Origin: Atrichornis clamosus
Taxonomy: Eukaryota > Chordata > Aves > Passeriformes > Menuridae
DNA length: 64,000 nt
Direction of reading: 5' to 3'
Assembly (NCBI GenBank): GCA_013400975.1
Contig: WBMZ01003468.1
Location: 124,001 to 188,000, forward strand
A program made the position numbers and the translations under genes. Positions 29,591-43,500 of this stretch are shown one piece after another (the stretch's first letter is position 1; every line of letters begins with the position of its first letter). The notes under the pieces are model-generated. The model was given only the letters and a program-made list of their open reading frames with translations, was not told where the DNA came from and did not search any database.

Positions 29591-32500
29591 CCTTTCTCCT
29601 GGCATCTTCCTCTCCAGTGGCATTTGACCCCTGGTTTACCTTCCGCAGGACAGCAGCACCCTGTGACCCTTCTCGGGTCCCTGCTTCAGGCTCTGTCCCA
29701 CCACTTGGGAGGTATGGGACACTGGAACCCACAACAAGCAGCACAGAAACAGTGCCAGGCGTTGTTTATTGGCCGAGGTCTTCAATTCTTAGCTTACACA
29801 ATTATGGGTTTTCTACGCAAGGAAGGGGGAAAAAAAATGTGCAGCGCTAGCTTGTTGCAGTTTAAAGTTACAGCTCCTTGTGTAATGCCTGAAAGGCAAG
29901 GAACAGAAGAAAAAGAGAATCTTAGGACGCTATTCATACTTTTCCCTAACATTTTAGGATATAAAGATCAGACTAATTACCAGACAGTCTTGAGCTGAGC
30001 AGGGTTCACTAATCATGCTCTGCTTGAGGAATTAGGAGAGAATTTACTTAGCCGCATCGTGAAAGGTGCCAATAAATTGTTCAGCTGGAGAGTTAACATA
30101 ATAAAAAAAATCATTTTTTATGTTATTTTCTTTAGCAGTTTATTAATTGCTGCCTGAAATACTTTTCTGAAACACAACGAGCTGCAAATGAATTCATGGG
30201 CTATTAATCTGCTGTACATGGCACTGGAGGGAAAGCTCATTAGGTGAGTTGATGCAATTACTGCTATTACATAACCATCTTCACAGAACATAGAGTAAAT
30301 TATGGATAATAACATTCAATCTAAGTTGCTCCTTTAAACATTAAACTGGCAAGTGAAAGCTATGCATAATCAGGGGTAAAGGGTAAAACACAAAAGAGGC
30401 AGACCCTAAAAGGAGAAAGGAAAAGCAAATCTGGTTCTTTGACGACAAAAACACTATGTGAAAAGCAAGAGATGTTTGTTTAACCATGGGAAACAATGCA
30501 CAACAAGTAGAACTGAGCTCTCTACAAGAGAATTTTAATTGTATGTAGATCATTTTCAGCCACACAGCATAACAAAGTGTGCATTATCTCTGGCAGAGCA
30601 CAGGCTGACACTAGCGCACTGTGGTTTTTGTTGCAGGAAGACCCTTTCCCATTGGCTTTGCTCTCATCTTAAAAAGATCTCCTCATCACTGATACTGAGG
30701 GTTAGGCATTAACTTTTAAAAGTTCCCAATTTCTCAGCCTGAAATAAATAAATACAAGCTTTCCTATCTGACAAACAAAATGAAAAAAAAAAAGGTATCT
30801 CTATGGCTTGAGCATAGCTTCCCCACTATCTATATACTCATATTCTTAATTTAATTGGTATTTTCATAGTTTACATCTTTCTACTTTCAAAGCACTTAAA
30901 AATACAAGGTCTCCTAGTCCCTGCAAAAAGACATAATTTCCACCTCTCAAGATGGGAAAGATAGACTAATCAGCTTGTAGGGTTTAGAGAGAGGAATTAG
31001 TCCCAGAACAGAATTCAAGAGTTGGTGATTTCCACTCTGATATTTAGCTCCTGCCTCTCGAGAAAACGAGTTAACAGGTGAGGCAACTACACTGGAATTT
31101 TTGAAAAAGCCCCCAGCCACTGTGTGGTATTTAGGCATCCAGTTAAAAATCTAGCCTGTAGCAAAGCAGAAACAATTCCTAAATCCAGTGCTTCCTCCTG
31201 GCTAAAAAGAATTTTTAAAAACCCAGTTCAGTTCTGACTAACATCTAAATAAAGATTTCATGCATTCTAATTAATTCACTTTAAAATTACATCAGTGGAA
31301 TCTGCATGAACTTCTCAAATGCAAGTATGTAGACTAGTCCTCCACTTAGCCACTCACTGCAGATAGAATCATGCTTTGCTGAGAAATCTGAAAAAAATTA
31401 AAGAGAAATACAAAATACAAACATGACAGTTCTCAAATTCATGTTTCCTGGTTGTCAATTTAGACCAGAATGAAAATAAGTAAATCCATTCATACTATTG
31501 TTCAGTAGCAGAATGTAATCATATGTTCCAAGAAGCACGAACATTTAAATATTACAAGACTCAAGTCTGTGACAAAGAGTAACAGACATTGTGTGAGTTT
31601 AAAAAAAACCTCCAACAAACACAGAGCACAGAAACTGGATTCTCTCTTCTTCATGATAATTTCCCTGCATTCCCTCCCTTCCTCCTTTCTTCCCTCCAGA
31701 GAAGTTAATTGTAAGCAGATTTACAAATCTGAACATTGCTTCAGTGCACTGAAGCAATCTGGAACAATTCTGTGCCTTTATACACATAATTTTGCTCTAT
31801 TAGAGCTCACTGCAGACAAGGTTTATGCCAGTATGGAGGGCTTCTCTGCATCGCACCCTGGTACACGGGCTGGGTTGTGTCTGAGGGGATCCCAAAGATC
31901 AAGTACAGTGACAGTCCCTGCAGCCTGCACATTTTATGAAAAAGGATGAAAGTGGAAGAGCTGATGGCTAAGCTGCACAGTTGCGGCAGAAGGAAGCTCC
32001 ATTTTCTTCTCCCTGGTACCCTACAAAAAATCCAGTTTTGATTTCTTTAAGGGCAGGCTTCACCTTACAAAATGTCTGTTCCAGCATCCTGCTTAAAAGA
32101 GTCCATTCTTGTCCGAGAGTTTTGCCCAGCTTCCTGCGCGCTCCCTTAATTGCAGGAGGCAGCGCCGTACGTGTGACCCCTCGCAGCTCCTGAGCACCGA
32201 GGCCCTGCATCCAGGCAACACGAGCTGCTTGCTGACACCTGGGGTCACGCCAGGGATGGGGCTTCAGCATCAGCGTAGAGATCACGTAATAGAAGGGCAA
32301 AGGTTAGTTTCCTAAGGCTCTCCATCACATAATGAGCCACTGTCAGCCTCAGCAGCCTTCTCACTTCAGCAGCAGTAAAAAAAGAATCCTGTGTGACCAC
32401 CGTTGGTCTCTACGTGGTAATTAAAAAAAACCGAACAGGCTGGGAGCCTAAGAAGGATGGAGGTGGTTTGGAGTGGGGTCCAGAGCCTCAGCTGCACCTT

Positions 32501-35439
32501 GCACACCTCTCAGCACCCACGCAGGAATTGAGGTGGGACAACCATACAGCAATCCCCAAACCTGATGGGGTGCTGGTGGAGTGGCTGGCTCCAGGCCCTG
32601 AACTGGGAGAGGCAGCCCAGGTTGCAGGACAAAAGCTCTGGAGTTACTGAAGGAAGGGTACCTGATTAAAGACAGCAGGGCTTTATTTCAAGCTGTGTTT
32701 TGTCCTGTTGTAGGATGATAAGGCAGTCATCACTAAGCCATTTCCCCTCACACTCTTTGTCTTGTCTATCTGGAGCACTAACATTTTGCAACAGGGACTA
32801 CACAATGAAAGACAGTCCCTACACTAGTGGGATCCAGTTTCAGTGGGTCCTGCAGATATTATCACAAGGCAAATAGCTCCACTCCTGCCCTGGAGGCAGT
32901 GTAGTTACTGACCTCTCTTGATCAGATCTGGGGAGTAAAATGGGGTCGAAGATAGCTTTTTTTCCCCTACACGAACAAAACAACCTATAAAGAAATGCAA
33001 ATTTGGTGCATTCCTTCATCTCACTTCATTCTCTGAAACAAGATAAAAGCATACAAGAAATGCTCAGTATCTCTTCTATTTCAAACACTGTACCCCCATT
33101 CTTAAATCCCTACTTATCACACTGGCTATGCACCCAGCTCTCAGCTCTTCTCTGATGTTTGTGTGGAACACTCATTAAGCTCAAAGGGAGTCGCATATGC
33201 AAGTACTTTTTGCATGCCCTTTAAAGGCAGAACAAATAAACACAGGACTGCAGCTTTTAAGCACAGATTACTCTGTATGCTTAAAATCAGCATCTACTCC
33301 TCCTTAGCTCTGGGAAAAGACCTTGGGGTTCCTATTTGCAGGTGCCCACCACGATTACTTTCCCCACTTGGGACTGGTTTGTGCATTGCAGGCTTGTTTC
33401 CCTGTGAGATTTCTCTGATACTTTTTTCTGTCCTTTGTTCGTGGCTTTCATGTTACAAGGTAACAGAACTGTAAGAAGACAGAAAAACAAAATGTGAATA
33501 ATGCACTGGGGGGGGAAAGAAAAACCTCTATCTGGGAAGAAAAAGCCAACTGACAGATGTGCCTTTGTTTACATAAACTTCTAAAGAAATGGAGTTGAAA
33601 CCTAGAGATACGTATGAAAGAAGGCCAGATAAGAAAATAGTTTTTCAAATCTCTTAAGAGATGAAAAGCTCCTGTTTATGAAGGGATAACACAGAATCAC
33701 TTCAGATTTAGTTCTTAAACCCAGAAGACAAGACACACTGCATTCAAACTGATGACATTTAAAGTAATTTCTCTGCTCCTTTGCAAATGCCTTCTACAGA
33801 AATGCAGCCAGAGGACATCCCTCACTTCTCCCCAGGATCCTCCGTTCCCCCTCCAACCTGTTATCCCCCTTTCAGTGCCTGTAGTAGTTTGAGATAAAGG
33901 CAACTGCCAAAGGGCAATTTCACTCAGTTCACCCCAGGAACACGCAGAGCAAAACCTTCATTCTTACTGGCAAAGCTCCAGCTACCCTATGGGAGAAAAC
34001 AATCCATCACCTAAAAGGCAGTAAATCTTTATCCAAAGTAACTTTGGTTAACATGTTAGAAATACTGCTGATACTTCCAAAACCTACTCTGATGTGACGT
34101 CACAGCATTTCATAAGATTACTATTTCATGTCAGCAATAAAATCCTTAAGAACTCAAGACCAACAAGCCCTCAAGTGAGAAAAGTGCTCTTTCTTCTCTT
34201 CCAAACTGCATCATACTGTTTTCATCAAAGAAAAAAAGCTTCATGTGCCCAGATACACATGCAGTGAAATAGCTATCAATAAAATTCTCCTCATTCAATC
34301 TCACATCTTTGCATTTAGCCTACCTTCTATTTTACTCCCATCATGGTCTCCACTCCAGCAGATCTATACCTAAGTATAGATAAGTGCACTTCAGGCACAC
34401 AAGAGAACTAGAAAACCCAACAAGGACAGTGAAATAATGGAAATCGTAAGACCCCCTACCCCCATAGCTGGAAACTTTTCAATAACCACAATTTCAGATT
34501 TCCATGAAAAGGAGCTGGAAACACAGCACAGTGGTTCTAACAATGCATCTGGTTCTTTCCCCACTTCTCAACACTCTTTCTCTGAGAGGAAAAGGAGGGT
34601 GGAAGAGAGAAATGGGGTGCAATGAGGAAGGACAAGTGTGACTTTAGGACCGCTCAGCTCTTGATCAAGTACAGAGAAGGGAACTACTGGGATGTACCAC
34701 ACAATTCAGGGAGGCAAACTACCGAAGATGAGAACTGGTTTTTAAATCACAGTTCAGACATAAATGTCTCATCATTGTCAATTTTTCTTTTCCTCTGGTC
34801 TTCAAATCTCTCCGAGAAACTCTCGTCGGTGAATTAAAGTTAAGAACTGGAGTTGGGCAATTCTCCCTCCTCACTTATGCACACACTGCAAATTTCTGTA
34901 GTGTATATTAGAGGAATTGACCTACTGACATCAGGAACATCGCTGATAGAGGGAAAAACCCTCAACAATCGAACAGATCACCACACCAAAGACTTTTTTG
35001 CTTCTGCAATCAATCCAATCAAAAATGAGAATGTTTCAGAAGCATTACCCCACAGGGATTTGAGAAAGGCTTTTTAAGCTATATTTTCAGGCTTGACAGG
35101 GATATCAATAAACTGGAAAAAGAGAAAAATCACGTATTTCTACAGGAATATTTTGAAATGTAAATTGAAAGGACAAACAAACCAGTGATTTTTAGAAGAG
35201 AAGGAAGAGGAAAATCCTTTGGGGTTTTGGTGTGCTTGGCAGCACGTTTGCATAGTCAGGTTTAGAGAAGAGGATTTGCCAGCTCGTTACACCTTTCAGA
35301 AAGGGTTCAGGCAGTAAGAACACACAGCTTTTAGGCTGCACAGTTAAGGACTCAGAAGTTGCTAAAGTACAGGTCTAAAGTTGTGTACCAAACTCCTATT
35401 CCTTTCTCTGCATATGAATGCAGATACTGGCTTCAATCA

Positions 35440-35673
<234 letters not shown>

Positions 35674-38600
35674 TCAAGAAAAAAAGAAATCAAGTAAGCT
35701 TCTGAGCTTTCCATAACCCTTAGAGACAGGCACACATATTGCTTTAAAATAACAAAATAAAATCAAAGTTACGGCTGGAGTATGGCATCTTTAAAGAGTC
35801 AGTCTTATTACAATTTAATACTGTTTCTTACAACCAAAGACTCATCTCTTAAATAAAAACTAATTATCTAATGCAACCTAAGGTCAAAATAAACAAAACT
35901 AGAACTAGTAAGAGCATTTAGGAAATTAAGTACTAGTTTTTACAAAAAAGCTCAAATAAAAATGGTTTGAGCTTATGAATGTAAGTAATGAGTAGGGTAA
36001 ACAACAGCCTTCCTAACAGATCCAACTGGAAGTCAAACACTCATCCAATAACAAACAGACCCAATGAGCCCAAAGGTCCCACCTATTTTTGTTACTACAG
36101 AGATTCTCTAGTTCGAAGGCTGCACGTCAAAAGACAAATAATTTGAAACCCAGGCCTCTTAGCTGCAGAAATTCCTACAGCAATTAATGAGGCTTCTGCA
36201 GGTGGAAGAGTTCCAGCATCAGGTTATTGAGTTGTGAACTTGTAAAAGTTGCCAATTACAGCACTTTTTTTCTTACTCAGATACAGCTGTGAAAATAATC
36301 AAGTAATTACAATGATCTTGAACAGAAATTAAAGAATCCTAGAGGTCTGGTTTGTGCTTAAGGAACACCACTTGACTGGACTCCTCCTTTGACAAGTGAA
36401 AAAGAGAAAAACAGCCATAAATGGTAAGGTTAGGTGGCACAGAAAAAAGGCAAAACCCACGTTAATTTATTTATCTGCACTAAACCCCAAGCTTTAGATA
36501 ATATCATGCAATAATGAAGAAAAAAAAAGAGGATTACTTTCAGCATTTTAGAGCTCAACCCACAGATATTCAATGAAAGTATTTCTGCAACAGACATTTG
36601 GAAATTTGACAGCACTATTTAACCTTCTCACTCAGATTTTGAAAATTGTTTCAGCAAGCACCGGGGTCAAATTTCAGTCAACATCGCAGCATTACAGAAG
36701 AATAGTTAGCAATTTAGTATTTGTTGGAGGGCTTGAGAGGTTAAAACTCTTCAACCAGCCACATGTTTACACCCCACGGGGAAGCTGTAAACTTGATGCC
36801 GCAGACGATAGCTCTGTGCCCACAATGCATTTGTCTGAAGATGCAATCATGGTAAGCTATAAAATTGGCTCTCCTCGAAGCGCTCACCGAGATACGCGAG
36901 CAGTTCAAAAGCCAAAACCCCCATCGTTCAGAGCTAACTGGGAGAGTTTCTGGCTGTATGATCAGGGAGTGGTAGGGCAGGCAGTAAGGGCTGGTCATAA
37001 ATTCCTTGCACAACCAACGTGCTATAGATGCTAATGTTATGAAAATACCTCAGATTCACTCAGAACTGAAAAATGCCTCCTTAATCACGTAACCCCTGGC
37101 AAAAGTGTTCTGCAAATCTTGCACAGGCAAGCCTCATCCTGAGGTTAGCTCCTCTGATTTAGGAGATATTTAATACTACCATCAGAGAGGTAAATAAAAA
37201 CTCTCCACATCTTTTTCTTAAGCTACTGGACACAGAAGCAGAATTTAAAGCTATTTGTTTAGATAATTAAAAGCTTTAAAGTTATCAACAACACTGCTAT
37301 TTATATACTACACTTCTGATCGTTAACACTGCTTGAACCATTGCAATGCTGAGTATGGCAATTGTGTGTACATTTGTTTACTTGCCAAGAAGAAAATTTA
37401 TGGTAATACTCACTCTTTTCTTGCTTTGATATTCCCCTAACTGTGATGCCTGGCTCTGGGGTAATTGTTCAGGATGCTAACTACAACAGTGAGGCGTCTA
37501 TAGCATCCATTTTGGTTTAATTCAACAGGCAGAAAGTGTGAGCTGTGCTGGTTCAAGGGTATCCCTACAGCTTATTCCATCATCGCGTTTTAGCTGGGAA
37601 GACACAAGCCAAGACTGGTAACTTCTAGGGCAGCCATCCCAGCTTAATCCAGTGCTGCAGGTTATTTAAAGTCCACAGGCACCAGTGGCATAACTCTCCT
37701 ACCACCAGCCTGACAAGAAACAAAATGGCCCAAATGAACAAGGTCACCCAATATGGGGAAAAGAGGAAACAGCCTTCTCCAAATATATCTGTACTTCACT
37801 AAAATATAACCAGTGGCTAATGGCATCCACTGATTGATCAGTTGTTCTGAAGTTTAGATGCAGGTTGTGCATTCTTATAAGCTAGGGGGAAACTACAGCC
37901 TATCAGGAAAGAAAGCAGAGGAGGCTACCTCAGTCCTTACCATACAGAGTTGACCACACAGCCCAACAGAAAAATGTGATCCAGCTGCAGACAGCAAGTA
38001 TAAAGCATTCATGAACTCATTACTAATAAAAAAAGCTTAAGAAGGACAAATTTGGAAAAAGCACATATCCAGGTTGAAATGAAGACAGTTTCCTCAACGG
38101 CCTAACTTCCCCAGTCAATGTCCTCCACAGAGTGAAAGACAGAGGGGAGGATACTAATTGTGAAAGCTTAGATTGCTGTTTTAGAAATTAACTTTTTAAC
38201 ACTTTTATTTCATTTTCTTCTTGGAATTACTCATGCAACATAAAGAAAAATGAACTTGTTTATATAAGATATTCTGGGGAAAAAAGGTGTAATGTGGTCC
38301 TGGACAAAACTAAGGACCTGGTTCTTGACAGTATATTAGTGCACACTCCCAAGTACTCTTCCCCAAGAGAGCACTGGGATACCATTCCTAGTAAGATTTG
38401 TGGCAAACTCATTTTAAAACTTCAGCAATACACCACCAAAACATTTTGATTTTTAAATTTTCCTTGGGACAGGCACTAAGAAAAATGCCCAGATTATAAA
38501 TATCTTTGCACACAAACCCCAAAGCAAAGCCATCCTAGGGGGAGCGACAGGAGTTCAGGCACCCGCGGGTGAGAAGCATCATTTGCTGGGCGCTGGGGCT

Positions 38601-39500
38601 CCGTTTCCCCATCCGCCTCCATAAGCCTGGTGCTGTGCAGCCACACGTTTTGGGTGGCACTGCAAGCAGGGTCACGCTCAGAAACATTTCCTGAATCTGG
38701 GCTGAAAAAACAGAGAGTGTCCTGTCTTTTCGTGTGCAGGGGTTTGGACCTTGCCGCTCTGCAGTGGACGAAAACCGCGCTGGACACAGGGATGGCAGAG
38801 AGGGTGCTTGCTGCCTGGTTAAATAGAAAAGTACATTGAAACCCTTTCAAGGCTGGGTTCCAAATAGCGCAGGTATAACAACACAGGCCTTTTCACTAGA
38901 AATACCAAAGTTAGAAGCATGCCTTAGTTTTCCTCCAAGTGCCTTTTGTCAAATGACTCCCATCTGATCTCACAACCCCGTAAGTTTCTTCAAAAACCAA
39001 GAAAATCCAAATGTGACCTGACCTCAAGAAGTTGTCAGAAACTTCAGAGACTGCAAACCACCACTGCCTACAAATTAATCAAATTCTAGGGCCTACTGGC
39101 TCATGGAAAACAATCTACTACCTACTATAATACAATCACCTCGAAATGGATCTGTTTGGCTGAATATTTACATGAGCTACTTTTTATGCAAATATTTTAG
39201 CATCCTATCCAAATTAACACCCTGTGTTGGGAGATGAGACACTCCAGTACCAAAAACAATCACAAATTATTCTTTCTTTGTAATTTAAAATGCTTTATGA
39301 ATATATATTAAAAATCCCATTCTGTGAGACGTAAAGCATTGCTGTCATACATAATTGTTTTTGATAGCACCTACAAAGTACTTGAATTTAAAGCAGAGGA
39401 AGCTACTGAAGGCCTATCAGGAACAGTGATTTGCTCCGATATTCCTTTTATCCACAACTTTTGAAAGGAACATGGATCTTGTGTTTTTATTTTAGCGAAG

Positions 39501-39512
39501 ACAAAGCTTTGT
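39501..39512. promoter_or_regulatory. Palindromic SOX-type site ACAAAGCTTTGT
   Basis: Two ACAAAG cores are arranged head to head with no spacer, forming a perfect 12-bp palindrome. SoxE proteins can bind as dimers to inverted sites, although their preferred spacing is usually a few bases wider. The surrounding intron is AT-rich. Confidence 0.25.
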
Positions 39513-40508
39513 GGAAATCACATTTTTGAATTAATTCTGTTTTTCTGAGCTGCTTTTATCACCATCCTTTACATAGAATATTTTGGACAAACATTTCAAT
39601 TTTTAATCTCATCTTTTCTGTGTATCATGCCACGCTCCTCCCAGGCCCACCAATCTTGTTATCTTAATGGATGACAGATAGAGTATCACTCTGACCATGC
39701 CACATTAGGCGTCCTCATTTACCGAGTGCAAGGAAAAAATGCTGAGTATAAATTATTCACAAATCTATTGTATCAGCGTGTGTTCCCTGAGCATCCACCA
39801 GTGGCAGAGCAGACAGATTATTTTTCACTTTTAATTGTGTTGATATCTTATCTGCTGCACTGAAAGCAGAGAGTGATATGTGAAACCAAATGTATCAGGC
39901 AGCAAATAAACCTGGCTTCCTAGGTCTATTGCATAGAAGTAAATAATCTATTTAGTCAATCTAGCTTCAACACAATGCCGAAGAAAACCACCTCATCACA
40001 TTCACCACTTACTTTTGTAGCATATGCTTGTGAATGAGTTAAACTTTGAGAGCTCAGTACAGAGGAGAGTGCTCATAGAGAGTATTAACTGTTTCAGTAG
40101 TATTTTGACTGCCATTATGTCACTGGCTATCTGAATACAAAGGACCCAATTAAGCATGAGCCCTCAAGATAAGGTAAAGTGTTTAAGCTTATGAAGTCTT
40201 ATGGATTTGTGAGCATGAACTGCTAGCCTTACACATCTGACAGGGAATCTCTACAACTCCCTCTCCTTCACTGTCCAGTTGATTTTGGCAAGGCGGATGA
40301 TTTAGAGCTCAAGTTATGCACATGCACGAAGAGATGGATCATTTGATCTCAACAATGTCTTAAAAATATTTTGCCAGCAACAGGGCATGCCAAATCTTAT
40401 TTGCAGACGTAGTGGGCTTACAAGCTGAAAACTTGCACTGCAAGCCAGGGACAGGGTAATCAGCAGAGAAGGGCTATTGCGAGCTCAATCTGTTTGAACA
40501 GCCTGCTC

Positions 40509-40523
40509 GGTTCATCTGGTTCA
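40509..40523 (+). promoter_or_regulatory. Perfect DR3 nuclear-receptor element (candidate VDR/RXR site)
   Basis: GGTTCA-TCT-GGTTCA is an exact direct repeat of the RGKTCA half-site with a three-base spacer. DR3 with GGTTCA half-sites is the architecture of the classical osteopontin vitamin D response element. It lies in the 20.7-kb RARB intron and is followed directly by GCTTTGATTA, which resembles a TCF/LEF site. That it is bound in cells is inference. Confidence 0.45.
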
Positions 40524-43500
40524 GCTTTGATTACCCCCAAATACAGGCAGCCAGCTATGACTCCTGCAGACTTAGAGGCCATTCTTTGGTAAATTTGCAA
40601 ACTAAGCTTCTGAGTGAGGCATATTGCTACTTTATCGTAGAAGAAACAAAGGAGTAGGAAGGACTTTTCTCTGGTACAGTTTATCAGTCATTTATAAACT
40701 CTGACTGAGCTCTGAGAGGAAAGATAAATACCAGTAACAACTGAAAAGAAAATCCAGCCCATCACATACCTGAAATCTCTGCCTTTAGCTTTATTCTGAA
40801 ATAGGGGCTGGGCAAATATGTACATTTTTTACCAAAAAAATGTTTGTGAAGCATGGCCTCTTTTCAATCTCTCTATTTAAATCACTGAAGTTACCCTCCA
40901 TCCTTGATAACCCTGTAAAATGTAGTTAGAGAAGGTAAAGACCCCATTCCTGCTCTCTCTGGAGCATCAACAGACATTTAAGGGATCTCTCAGTGATGGG
41001 GTCTGCACAAAACTACTCTGCTCTGTGACCGGGGAATTGCCCAGGTACCTTTATGAACTGAATCTAGTTTGCAGTACTTTTACTAACAAGTGGAAGCAGT
41101 CAAGGAACAAAAAACCCCTTCCTCACAAAGTCCCAGAAGGATCAGCAGTCAAGCTAGGGCAAAGGCACAATTTTTAGTTAACCAGGAATATTTGCTCTGA
41201 AAGGCCTCGGTAACACGCAAACCCACAACAGGAGTTGCATAGAAAGGCTTACAACAGACCTACAACCCAGCATATGCTGTTCAGTGATACCATATAGACA
41301 AAACACACTGCGAAATGGCTGCAGCCAGAAGACAAGGCCCCACAAGTAATGAAAACTACCAAAGCAGCTATCTAAAAGGAAGCTCAAATGAGCTTATTTC
41401 CCAGTTGCACAGCACTTTTCCGGGATGTCTGCACTGTCTATCACGCTTTGGAAGTCACGGCTTGCAGAATAAACAAATTAATTGTCTGACATTGTGGCTG
41501 GAAACCACCGCTGGCACAAAATGGAAGCAGCTACAACAATAACTAAAGGCAGGCTCGCTGCCAGAAAGCAGGGAAACTGTGTTGATAATGTACATCAGGG
41601 CAGGACAGGCAGATCTTTGCAAAAACAAATGAATAAACACTGCTAAATACCAACAGCTTGCAGAGAGCATCTAGAGATGCCAGCCAGCGGTAGAGGAGCT
41701 CAGCACCAGCCCACTCTGCGAAGGGCTCTGGGTTTGCCTGTCATTGCTGGTATTTCCAGCAGAAACTCTCTGCTCGTCATCCACATTTCTGCTTGCCTAG
41801 CCATTTATTCTGCAGACGAAGGGCAGCCTTAAGATTCCATAGTAAAAGAAAACAAAATTTGCTTTTGGAACCAGTGTGGCGGTGATTTTTATTCTTTTTA
41901 ATTGACAGAACTCAAAACAGTTCATAAAAATAAGCAGCCGTCATCCCACATCTTGCATACGGAAGTACAGACCTGTGGACCTAAGAGCAACTCACTATGG
42001 GTAAAAAAGGTCTATTATCTTTTTATTATTGCTACACAAATGGAAAAGTTTGAAATATTTCAGGGTTTTCTCATTTCTTAAAAAGAAAAAAGGGCCCAAA
42101 GGACATGGATGGGCAGATGAGGAATATGTCACTCCTCTCTAAGCTGCCACAATGGGGATACTCATCTGCAACTACAAAAAATTCTTCAGCAAAGGCAGAG
42201 CAGGCCATGCTTGATAAATCCTAATGGTTTCTAAGGTGAAAAAGGTCGTATGGGCTTCAGAGGGCAAGAAAAAAAATTCTGATGACAGAGCTTAAAGAAA
42301 GTTATTCATGGGGCTACTGCTACCAATTATCCATTATCCAATGGTGAAGCTGGAAATAAACACCATTTTTTATTGTGCCCATGCCAAAACATCTTCTGAT
42401 TCCACAAACCTTGGCCTAATGTTAAAAACGTGCCCCAAACTATCAAAACATTGACTATTTTTTTTTTCTGGGGAGTTTGAAAACTTCTGCTGGCCAACTG
42501 GCAGAGCGGCAGCTACCAACAAAATTGGGGAGATGTATTCCATAGGCTGCAAATCTGCAACAACCAGTTCCTTCCAGCAAGCGTACCGTGGCATCCCTAA
42601 GACTATGCATATATTTTTCCACAATTTTGATTTTCACTGAACTCCTGACCTTTTTAGCAAACATGTCAAAGTCTCCAGACAGAACAGTCATCACCTTGAA
42701 ACAATATGTGAGGGGAAAGAATGGCTGAGATTTTCTGCTTCTCCACTTCAGTGATTTAAATGGAGAGGAAGGCGCTGGTGTGTGCTTCCATCTGCTTTCT
42801 TCAAATTAAGAAAAAAAAGGAGATGGAATGTATATAATTAAAAAGTTACAGTTAACTTCCTTTCAGTCATGTCTGTAGGATGATTTTTGGCCTGCTACGA
42901 AACTCCAGATGGGAAGAGTAATGAATATAATTTAATACAAATAACAGGAGATCAAAGAAGCGCTTTTCTGAGTTATTTCACACAGTTTAATGGGGAACTC
43001 AGGAATGAATTATTGCATTTTGCTGTTGTTTTATATTTTTGTTTATGCAAATCAATTCCCTTTAACCTAATTTGTGAAGGACCAGACCTATAACCCAATA
43101 AAACCATAAAATGTCACTAGGATGGTTGTACTACTGGCTAGCACTTATCCAAAAGGCTGTATGTTGCTAACTGCTCATCGTTTTTTTCCTCTCTTCCCCT
43201 CCAGTGCCTCAGGATTTATACCACCAATTAAGACAATAATGAGTGCCCCAGGTTGACCTCCCAGGAGCAAGAATTAATTAAGCGCAGTATTTCTTCGTGA
43301 AGAATGACACTTTTCCAAACCATTTATGTAGCTGCCCTCCTGCATGGAAGCACAGTATCACAGAAGACTTTTCAAATTGTTATCCCCCAATTGTATGACT
43401 GATTTTGGTTTATGCTCATAATTTGTGTCTTTGTTTTTATCCATTGGGTTTTTGGATGGTTGGAGAGGGGGTACCATCTTCCATGGACAATGCAACGATT

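Noticed and set aside
29380..29998. Overlapping 156- and 136-codon plus-strand frames
   Set aside because: Both are rich in Leu, Pro and Ser because the region is CT-rich, and a third frame is open on the other strand. No family resemblance was seen.
34362..34381. Palindrome ATCTATAC-CTAA-GTATAGAT
   Set aside because: It is an isolated 8-bp-arm inverted repeat in AT-rich intron without target-site duplications or other context, and is compatible with chance.
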